From: Nitrospirota bacterium | GTDB taxonomy: Bacteria > Nitrospirota > Thermodesulfovibrionia > Thermodesulfovibrionales > Magnetobacteriaceae | NCBI GenBank assembly: GCA_015233485.1 | Contig: JADFXO010000242.1 | Coordinates: 1-6,205 of the forward strand | DNA length: 6,205 nt | Direction: 5' to 3' | Part shown: positions 1 through 6,036 of the stretch, in pieces | Numbering within the stretch: the first letter of the stretch is position 1 | Layout: each line of letters starts with the position of its first letter | Position numbers and translations under genes: made by a program | Notes under the pieces: model-generated | Databases searched by the model: none | What the model was told of the DNA's origin: nothing | The model's input: the letters and a program-made list of their open reading frames with translations, nothing else

Positions 1-159
1 GGCTTTTCCCTTTCTTTTTGTCTCTATATCGGTTTTAGGGTTTCTCTTGAACCTTTATCTTGGGCGTGGTTTATTGTTATAGTATATACTGCGGCAGGAA
101 TTGGATATTGAGGTAAGACAGCCGTATTTGTCGTAAATTATTCACTGAGGTAATCAACC
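1..159. other. Upstream non-coding region
   Basis: No convincing gene was found here. The first 60 bases are rich in T/pyrimidine runs (for example CTTTTTG near 15-20), which could be the tail of a terminator of an upstream gene, but the hairpin arm that would prove this is not in the window. The rest carries the weak promoter candidate and the Shine-Dalgarno for the first gene. Confidence 0.4.
60..90 (+). promoter_or_regulatory. Weak sigma70-like promoter candidate upstream of the operon
   Basis: TTGGGC at 60-65 is followed after 17 bases by TATATA at 83-88; an overlapping TATACT at 85-90 is a better -10 but gives a 19-base spacer. The -35 matches the consensus at only about three positions. 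It is the only plausible pair in the AT-rich stretch ahead of the first gene, and it would put a start of transcription near 95-100, some 60 bases before the probable ribosome binding site. No operator-like inverted repeat was seen next to it. Confidence 0.3.
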
Positions 160-162
160 CTG
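147..162 (+). promoter_or_regulatory. Shine-Dalgarno GAGG with a possible CTG start codon
   Basis: TGAGGTAA covers 146-153, with the GAGG core at 147-150. Nine bases further on is CTG at 160-162, in the frame of the sensor gene; the in-frame stop TAA at 151-153 excludes any earlier start. Starting here would add eight residues (MNTKYSPA) before the ATG-encoded Met. The ATG at 184 has only CAGTCCGGCG in front of it, which is not a ribosome binding site. This site therefore decides the start, unless initiation at 184 is weak or leaderless. Confidence 0.5.
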
Positions 163-183
163 AACACTAAATACAGTCCGGCG

Positions 184-2055
184 ATGCACCGTTTGTTGAT
201 ATGCACTGTGGTTACTCTAACAGTGGCGGCGCTGCTTTTGAGCCTTATCCTGTACAACGTTACAGACTTTGCCGACGAGCGGGAGCGCGCTAAAGCCATG
301 CTTTCTTTGCAGGACGTGGTTGCCCGCCTGCACGCCGATACTATGCATGGAGAGGCAATGGGCGCGGCTCTTCTTATGGGGTTAAACGAACCCCTGATAA
401 AAGCTATGGCAAAGGAGAGGCTGTCGCGTGATGATAAGGACACCCTGCTTCGAATGGTTGCCGCTAAACGCCTTTTTGGCGCGGACGGTATTTTTATTGT
501 GAATGCCGCCGGCGTCATAGTAGCCCACGAGTCCGACGTAAAAAGGTCAACCGGTATGGACATGTCAGAACGATCATATGTTAAGCAGGCTGCGGCCAAC
601 AGTACCAGCGTCTACCCCGCTATAAGTATCAGTACGGGCGATAAGGTTTTCTACACTTCGGCTCCCATACACCAAGGGCAGACGGTTAACACGCCGGTAA
701 TCGGCACATTGACTATGCGCATACCCGCAGACCCTGTAATCATTAAACACATGGAGATGCTCCCCGGACAAGCACTATTGTTGTCACCCGATGGCATTGT
801 ATTTGCGAGTACGCGGCACTCATGGGTTTATGCCTCTGCAAAACTTGTAACAAAGAAACTCATGGAAGAGATAAGGAAAGAAAGACGTTACGGCAAAATC
901 TTCGACAATAAATCACCGGAGGCGCTTCCATTTGACATAACTAGCACATCAGCCGTACTCGAAGGCAAACGCTATGCCATAAGCAGGGAGCTCTTCGATT
1001 GGAACGACCTTGGCGGCTTATGGCAGTTGGTCGTTATTCAGGATACGAAAGAGTGGGTGACCACTTTACATATTGCAATCGTAATAACAGCCACGGTGGT
1101 TGGCTGCATGGTTTTCGGATTTTTGCTTTATATAATACTTCGGCAGCGTGAGCGTAAGACACAGGACGATATCCGAATAAAGAAACTCAGCAGCGCTATT
1201 GAGACATCTCCCATTATGGTCATGATTACAAATACGAATGGAATAATAGAATACATAAACGAGGCCTTTGTCAAAACTACCGGGTACACAGCGGCCGAGG
1301 CCATTGGAAATAAGCCGCAGATGCTTAAAAGCGGCCTCACACCGGAGGAGACATATCGTTCCTTATGGGCTGCGCTTAGGGCGGGGCAATCATGGCAAGG
1401 TGAATTTATCAACAGGTGTAAAGGCGACGCTCTTTGCACGGTGTTTTCAACCATAACGCCCCTTACGGATGAAAACGGCACGGTTGTCAACTACGTATGT
1501 CTTCAGGAGAATATCACATGGCGTAAACAGCTGGATGAGGCGCTTCGCAAATCACAGCAGCGTCTTTCGCTCCTCGTACAAAACTCCCCGCTTGGGATTA
1601 TCGAGTGGGACATCAACAACAAAGTAACCGCGTGGAACCCCGCGGCAGAGCACATATTTGGCTACACCAAAGAAGAGGCAATGGGACACCTCGCCTCCGA
1701 GATAATCATCCCTGAGGACGCAGCCCCGCGTGTACATGAGTCATTAACCGCTGCCGGCGCCACGGCGCCAGACCATCAGGACAATATTACAAAAGACGGA
1801 AGGCGTATCGCCTGCTGCTGGCATAACGTAACTCTCACAGATGAGACCGGCTCTGCAATCGGCGTGGCCTCCCTCGTCGAAGACGCCACCAATCGCAGGA
1901 ATATGATGGCTGAACTAAGGCAACACGTAAAAGATTTGGAACGCTTCAACAGATTGACCGTTGACAGGGAAGAGCGTATGATCCAGTTGAAGCGGGAGAT
2001 AAACAATTTATACGAAAAACTTGGGCTTACAGCGAAATACAAGATTGTCAGTTGA
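184..2055 (+). CDS. Membrane sensor protein: dCache-like periplasmic domain, two PAS domains, no kinase domain
   Basis: This is a probable inner-membrane signal sensor of 623 residues counted from the ATG. A first hydrophobic helix spans residues 4-24 and a second 295-319. The roughly 270 residues between them look like a double Cache sensing domain: the IFIVNAAGVIVAHE strand pair and YVKQAA helix near residues 100-135, and a membrane-proximal WQLVVIQDT strand just before the second helix. Two cytoplasmic PAS domains follow, at about 333-450 (AIETSPIMVMITN, then a PAC-type QENIT at 441-445) and 459-570 (LVQNSPLGIIEWD, then VEDATNRR). The protein ends in a charged helix (residues 577-615, with LERFNRLTVDREERM), a linker that in related proteins commonly precedes an output domain. 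No His-box, ATPase, GGDEF, EAL or methyl-accepting region is present, so output must pass to another protein, most simply the soluble kinase encoded next. Cache ligands cannot be predicted. A CTG at 160 with a good ribosome binding site may be the true start. Confidence 0.88.
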   Translation: MHRLLICTVVTLTVAALLLSLILYNVTDFADERERAKAMLSLQDVVARLHADTMHGEAMGAALLMGLNEPLIKAMAKERLSRDDKDTLLRMVAAKRLFGADGIFIVNAAGVIVAHESDVKRSTGMDMSERSYVKQAAANSTSVYPAISISTGDKVFYTSAPIHQGQTVNTPVIGTLTMRIPADPVIIKHMEMLPGQALLLSPDGIVFASTRHSWVYASAKLVTKKLMEEIRKERRYGKIFDNKSPEALPFDITSTSAVLEGKRYAISRELFDWNDLGGLWQLVVIQDTKEWVTTLHIAIVITATVVGCMVFGFLLYIILRQRERKTQDDIRIKKLSSAIETSPIMVMITNTNGIIEYINEAFVKTTGYTAAEAIGNKPQMLKSGLTPEETYRSLWAALRAGQSWQGEFINRCKGDALCTVFSTITPLTDENGTVVNYVCLQENITWRKQLDEALRKSQQRLSLLVQNSPLGIIEWDINNKVTAWNPAAEHIFGYTKEEAMGHLASEIIIPEDAAPRVHESLTAAGATAPDHQDNITKDGRRIACCWHNVTLTDETGSAIGVASLVEDATNRRNMMAELRQHVKDLERFNRLTVDREERMIQLKREINNLYEKLGLTAKYKIVS

Positions 2056-2067
2056 TATAATACACAG

Positions 2068-2074
2068 AAGGAGG
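2068..2074 (+). promoter_or_regulatory. Strong Shine-Dalgarno AAGGAGG pointing to ATG 2080
   Basis: AAGGAGG ends five bases before the ATG at 2080-2082, the best match to the 16S anti-Shine-Dalgarno in the window. The ATG it serves is not in the frame of the kinase gene. The site is therefore either the ribosome entry point for a short coupled leader reading frame, or the genuine kinase start now separated from its gene by a frameshift. Confidence 0.75.
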
Positions 2075-2079
2075 ACGTG

Positions 2080-2145
2080 ATGCTTAGAGAGAGAAGGAAG
2101 AATCCGATGGTCGAATTTGACGTCAGCCCGGCGGCCTGTGCTTAG
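2080..2145 (+). other. 21-codon reading frame overlapping the kinase start: leader peptide or frameshifted N-terminus
   Basis: Starting at ATG 2080, behind the perfect AAGGAGG site, this frame reads MLRERRKNPMVEFDVS and closes at TAG 2143-2145, shifted by one base from the kinase frame it overlaps from 2117 on. If one base of the CCC at 2127-2129 were absent or skipped, the reading would run directly into RRPVLSVNEEDLNK of the kinase. That would be a natural N-terminus with a good ribosome binding site and ATG start. The RERRKNPMVEFDV stretch also faintly recalls the RRxxxR entry of PilZ domains, but it is far too short to claim one. The choices are a sequencing or assembly indel, a real frameshift, programmed slippage, or a translationally coupled leader. 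Confidence 0.45.
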
Positions 2146-4879
2146 CGTAAACGAAGAAGACCTCAATAAGATAGCGGAGGCATTTCGTCTTATTCTCAGC
2201 GGTAAAAACCCAGGCGCGATTGCCTTAGCCGGGGATTATCCCGATAACGAGATGAGCCAGGCAGTCGGGGTTATAAACAAGTTCATAGACGAGTATAACG
2301 GCACTACGGAGCTGTTTTTTACCCTTGCCAGGGGAGATGTACAATTTGAGCCTCCAAAGAGTAAGACGCGAGCTGCCCAGTCTCTAAAGAGTCTGCAGGC
2401 AAGCCTTAGAAATCTTACATGGGTTACCAAACAAATAGCCAGGGGAGATTTTACCCTTAAGGTTGACTTCATGGGGGAGTTTTCAACGGCCTTTAACAGC
2501 ATGGCAAGTCAGCTTGAGACCTCTTTTAACGACCTGAGGGCGGTGGAAGAGAATCTTCAAAGCAGGGTTAACGATATGGAAAAGATGCGCCTTGCTATGT
2601 TAAACATAATGGAGGACCTGCAGGAGTCAAGACAAGAGGCCGAGGCGGCCTCAAAGGCCAAGGCCGACTTCCTCGCCAACATGAGCCACGAGATACGCAC
2701 CCCGATGAATGCCATAATCGGCATGGCACACCTTGCCCTGAGGACCGAGCTGACGCCAAAGCAACGCGACTATATTCAGAAGATACAAAACTCAGGGCAG
2801 CACCTGCTTGGCATAATCAATGACATCCTTGATTTTTCAAAAATAGAGGCGGGAAAGCTGGACGTTGAGATGATCGAGTTTGAGCTTTCCCCTGTGCTGG
2901 ATAACCTTGCCACGCTCGTATCTGAGAAGGCGGCGGCAAAGGGCCTGGAATTAATCTTCGACATAGACCCCGGACTGCCTGATAACCTTGTTGGGGATTC
3001 GCTGCGCATCGGGCAGATACTGATAAATTACTCTAACAACGCCGTGAAATTTACCAAAGACGGTGAGATTGTAGTGCGCGCCTTTATCGCAGAGGAGGAT
3101 GCAACCGGCCTGCTTTTGCGTTTTGAGGTCAAAGACACAGGAATCGGACTAACCGCGGAACAAAAGGGAAGGCTCTTTCAATCATTTCAGCAGGCCGACG
3201 CCACCACCACACGCAAGTACGGCGGCACTGGACTTGGCCTTGCTATCTCGAAAAGGTTAGCCAATCTTATGGGCGGTGACGTCGGCGTAGAAAGCGAATT
3301 CGGCAAGGGCAGCATGTTTTGGTTTACCGCGCGGGTTCAGAGAAGCAAGGCGCTGAAAAGGAACCTGGTGCTTGAGCCGGGGTTGCGCGGTAGCCGCGTG
3401 CTTGCCGCCGATGACAACCCGCAGGCCTTGCACATACTAAGTGAGCAGCTGCGCCTGATGGCCTTCCGCGTAGAGGAGACCGCATCGGGTGAGGACGCGC
3501 TCAGGGCAGTAGCCGAGGCAGACGGCGCAGACGACCCCTTTATTATCTCATTTATTGACTGGCAGATGGCCGGGCTTGATGGCATAGAGACAGCAGGGCG
3601 GATTGCCGCCCTGACATTGAAACACAATGCCCCGCATACCATAATAATGGCCGCGCAGACTACCGACGAGCTGCTTAACAAGGCTGAGTCAGCCGGCCTT
3701 CCTGTCATCGTTAAGCCGGCAAGTCCTTCCACACTGTTTGACGCCGCTATTACGGCAATTAAAGGTAGTGGGCACACCGTAAAGGCGGTGGGCGGGCAAG
3801 GGCATGCCGACCTTTCCACTATTGCCGGGGCAAGGATTCTCCTTGTCGAAGACAACGAGTTGAACCAGCAGGTGGCGATGGAGCTGCTTGCCTATGGAGG
3901 ATTTATAACCGACCTTGCCGAAAATGGCGAGGTTGCTGTACGCATGGCCGCACAGAAGCATTATGACATTATACTTATGGATATGCAGATGCCGGTTATG
4001 GACGGAATTACAGCTACGATAGAAATAAGGAAATACAAGGAGTGCAAAGAGCTGCCTATTATCGCGATGACTGCAAACGCGATGATAACTGACAAAGAAA
4101 AGTGTCTTGAGGCCGGTATGAACGGCCATCTGGCCAAACCCATAGACCCCGATATACTGTTTGACTGCCTGTTAAAGTGGATACCTCCGATTGATAGGCC
4201 GGAGGCCGCGGCCCCCCGCCCAACTGCTCAAACCACTGCGGTTACTAAACCGCTGGAGGTGGACGACGGCCGGATTGCCGCCTTGCGCGGCATTGCCGGC
4301 CTTGATGTAACAAGCGCCTTAAAACGTGTCCTTGGCAAGCCGGCCTCATACATATCGCTCTTAAAGAAATTCATCGCCGGACAGCAGAGCGCTGCCCAAG
4401 AGGTAAAAAAGGCCGTCTCCCAAGGCCGCCTTAACGACGCCGAGCGCATTGCCCATACGGCTAAGGGGACGGCCGGCAACATCGGGGCAAATTACGTACA
4501 AGAAAAGGCCGAAAGGCTCGAACATGCGATTAAACACCACTCGCCCGAAGAGGAGACGGAGGCAATACGCAAAGAATTCGCTGATACGCTTCAGGAATTT
4601 CTCGCGGTATTGAAGGGCGCCCTGCCGCAGGAGAAGAAACAACAGGAGACAGGTTCGTTCGATATAGAAACAATTATGCCAATTGTCTCGAAACTGGAGT
4701 CGCTGCTGGCAGATGACGACTCAGAGGCGGCCGACGTATTTGCGGAGTCCCCGGAGCTTTTCCTCGCCGCCTTTGGCGGAGCTGCCAGAGAAATTGAAAC
4801 CGCCATACAAAATTATGATTTTGAGCTGGCGCTCTCAACCCTTCGCCGCGCGAAGCTTGCCATAATAAATAACCCTTAG
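2117..4879 (+). CDS. Soluble hybrid histidine kinase (HAMP-like repeats, HisKA, HATPase, REC, REC, HPt)
   Basis: This is a multistep phosphorelay kinase of 920 residues when read from TTG 2117. No membrane segment is visible, so it is predicted to be cytoplasmic. Domains in order: an N-terminal region with two HAMP-like units (LARGD at 70-74 and IARGD at 107-111); a coiled coil at about 145-185; a HisKA H-box with phospho-acceptor His191 in MSHEIRTPMN; an HATPase with N-box Asn304/Asn308, G1 DTGIG at 340-344 and G2 GGTGLGL at 369-375. The first receiver has acidic pair Asp432/Asp433, Asp481 and Lys533, but Ala512 where Thr/Ser is expected. The second receiver is canonical (Glu578/Asp579, Asp622, Thr652, Lys674). 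After a Pro/Ala-rich linker comes an HPt domain with His780 in HTAKGTAGNIGA, then a helical tail (848-917). Inferred flow: His191 to Asp622 to His780 to the next gene's receiver. The start is uncertain: TTG 2117 has no well-placed ribosome binding site, GTG 2138 is possible, and an upstream ATG in another frame has the best one. Confidence 0.93.
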   Translation: MTSARRPVLSVNEEDLNKIAEAFRLILSGKNPGAIALAGDYPDNEMSQAVGVINKFIDEYNGTTELFFTLARGDVQFEPPKSKTRAAQSLKSLQASLRNLTWVTKQIARGDFTLKVDFMGEFSTAFNSMASQLETSFNDLRAVEENLQSRVNDMEKMRLAMLNIMEDLQESRQEAEAASKAKADFLANMSHEIRTPMNAIIGMAHLALRTELTPKQRDYIQKIQNSGQHLLGIINDILDFSKIEAGKLDVEMIEFELSPVLDNLATLVSEKAAAKGLELIFDIDPGLPDNLVGDSLRIGQILINYSNNAVKFTKDGEIVVRAFIAEEDATGLLLRFEVKDTGIGLTAEQKGRLFQSFQQADATTTRKYGGTGLGLAISKRLANLMGGDVGVESEFGKGSMFWFTARVQRSKALKRNLVLEPGLRGSRVLAADDNPQALHILSEQLRLMAFRVEETASGEDALRAVAEADGADDPFIISFIDWQMAGLDGIETAGRIAALTLKHNAPHTIIMAAQTTDELLNKAESAGLPVIVKPASPSTLFDAAITAIKGSGHTVKAVGGQGHADLSTIAGARILLVEDNELNQQVAMELLAYGGFITDLAENGEVAVRMAAQKHYDIILMDMQMPVMDGITATIEIRKYKECKELPIIAMTANAMITDKEKCLEAGMNGHLAKPIDPDILFDCLLKWIPPIDRPEAAAPRPTAQTTAVTKPLEVDDGRIAALRGIAGLDVTSALKRVLGKPASYISLLKKFIAGQQSAAQEVKKAVSQGRLNDAERIAHTAKGTAGNIGANYVQEKAERLEHAIKHHSPEEETEAIRKEFADTLQEFLAVLKGALPQEKKQQETGSFDIETIMPIVSKLESLLADDDSEAADVFAESPELFLAAFGGAAREIETAIQNYDFELALSTLRRAKLAIINNP

Positions 4880-4883
4880 CAAT

Positions 4884-4888
4884 GGAGG
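4884..4888 (+). promoter_or_regulatory. Shine-Dalgarno GGAGG for the REC-HD-GYP gene
   Basis: GGAGG lies six bases before ATG 4895 and within the 15-base gap after the kinase stop codon (TAG 4877-4879). This fixes the start of the third gene and supports translation from the same transcript as the kinase. Confidence 0.8.
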
Positions 4889-4894
4889 AATAAC

Positions 4895-6007
4895 ATGGAA
4901 GAACATGTAGAAACAATAAAAAAAGACGTAGTCCTCGTAGTAGATGATACCCCGGATAACCTTACCCTGATGAGCGGTCTTCTAAAGGACACATATAAGG
5001 TGAAGGTGGCAAACTCCGGCGAGCGGGCATTGAAGATAATTAACTCCAGCTCTCCGCCTGATTTAGTCTTGCTCGACATTATGATGCCTGAAATGGACGG
5101 CTACGAGGTGCTCAGGACAATGCGCACAAACCCATCCACAGTGGACATCCCCGTGATTTTCCTGACTGCCAAGGCCGAAGTGGAGGACGAGAGGATGGGG
5201 CTTTCACTCGGCGCAGTGGATTATATCACCAAGCCTGTGAGTCCGCCCATTGTAATGGCGCGCGTACGAAACCACCTCAACCTGAAGGCCATGCGAGATT
5301 TTCTGAAACAAAAGAATGATTTTCTTGAGCAGGAAGTAAAGCGCCGCACCGAAGAGATAACGGCCATTCAGGATGTGACGATACTTGCCCTTGGCTCGCT
5401 TGCCGAGACACGCGACAGCGACACCGGCAACCACATCCGCCGAACACAGTACTATGTCGCCGCGCTGTCTAAGCACCTCAGCGCCAATCCCCGTTTCGGG
5501 TGGTTTCTGACCAGTAAGAATATCATTACATTATTTAAGATTGCCGCGCTTCACGATATAGGCAAGGTTGGAATCCCTGACAAAATTCTGCTTAAGCCCG
5601 GCAAGCTCGACAATGACGAGTATGCCATTATGAAGACACACACAGTTCTTGGCAAAAGGGCAATAGAAGAGGCAGAGAAGAGACTGGGCATTGAGGTGGA
5701 ATTTTTACGTTATGCCAAAGAAATAGCCTACTCACACCATGAAAGATGGGACGGGGCAGGGTATCCCGAAGGACTCTCCGGTGATGATATTCCTATTTCG
5801 GCAAGGCTCATGGCCGTTGCAGATGTTTACGATGCGCTTATCTGTAAGCGTGTGTATAAAAACCCGATGCCGCACGAACAGGCGAAAAAAATAATCGCCG
5901 ATGGGAAGGCCACACAATTTGACCCGGACGTAGTGGACGCTTTCATAGCGCTTGAGGAGACGTTTATAAAGATAACCAAACAGTTTACAGACGACAAGGA
6001 GCACTAA
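4895..6007 (+). CDS. Response regulator with receiver and HD-GYP domain (probable cyclic di-GMP phosphodiesterase)
   Basis: This two-domain protein of 370 residues has the usual length and order of RpfG-type regulators. The receiver (about 11-130) is complete: Asp17/Asp18, phospho-acceptor Asp61 in LLDIMMPEMDGYE, Thr91 and Lys113. A short coiled linker (about 131-155, KQKNDFLEQEVKRRTEEI) leads to an HD-GYP domain with the expected metal and active-site residues: His180 in TGNHIRR, His220-Asp221 with Lys224 in HDIGK, His249 in KTHTVLG, His281/His282 in HHERWDGAGYP with GYP at 289-291, and an ADVYDAL segment near 308. By family knowledge such domains hydrolyse cyclic di-GMP to pGpG or GMP, so phosphorylation would change cyclic di-GMP level and hence motility or biofilm behaviour. 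That physiological output is inferred. It starts 15 bases after the kinase stop, so the kinase HPt is its obvious phosphodonor. Confidence 0.95.
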   Translation: MEEHVETIKKDVVLVVDDTPDNLTLMSGLLKDTYKVKVANSGERALKIINSSSPPDLVLLDIMMPEMDGYEVLRTMRTNPSTVDIPVIFLTAKAEVEDERMGLSLGAVDYITKPVSPPIVMARVRNHLNLKAMRDFLKQKNDFLEQEVKRRTEEITAIQDVTILALGSLAETRDSDTGNHIRRTQYYVAALSKHLSANPRFGWFLTSKNIITLFKIAALHDIGKVGIPDKILLKPGKLDNDEYAIMKTHTVLGKRAIEEAEKRLGIEVEFLRYAKEIAYSHHERWDGAGYPEGLSGDDIPISARLMAVADVYDALICKRVYKNPMPHEQAKKIIADGKATQFDPDVVDAFIALEETFIKITKQFTDDKEH

Positions 6008-6019
6008 GATTAAAGACGA

Positions 6020-6036
6020 AGGGGGATAATCCCCCT
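6020..6036 (+). terminator. Short G5/C5 hairpin after the operon (weak terminator candidate)
   Basis: GGGGG at 6021-6025 pairs with CCCCC at 6031-6035 around an ATAAT loop, and A6020-T6036 adds a sixth pair. It begins 13 bases after the last stop codon, the expected place for a terminator. The following bases, CTAATGCGCC, are not a T-run, so efficient intrinsic termination is doubtful. The T-tract could have been disrupted by whatever follows. Confidence 0.4.

Noticed and set aside
138..599. Long open frame on the minus strand opposite the sensor N-terminus (153 codons)
   Set aside because: It lies opposite a gene with clear Cache and membrane features, has no recognisable domain, and its Ser/Ala/Arg-rich composition is typical of antisense reading.
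2045..2061. Perfect TATAAT at 2056-2061 between sensor and kinase, as a possible internal promoter
   Set aside because: No -35 lies at 16-18 bases: TTGTCA is too close (2045-2050) and TTGGGC too far (2021-2026). The hexamer alone is expected by chance in an AT-rich gap.
2080..2130. Start of a PilZ domain (RERRKNPMVEFDV)
   Set aside because: Only the arginine-rich entry is suggested. The frame ends after 21 codons and nothing like the rest of a PilZ domain follows in either frame.
3337..3855. Minus-strand open frame of 172 codons inside the kinase
   Set aside because: It is antisense to well-conserved receiver domains, low-complexity Ser/Ala-rich, and has no ribosome binding site or domain.
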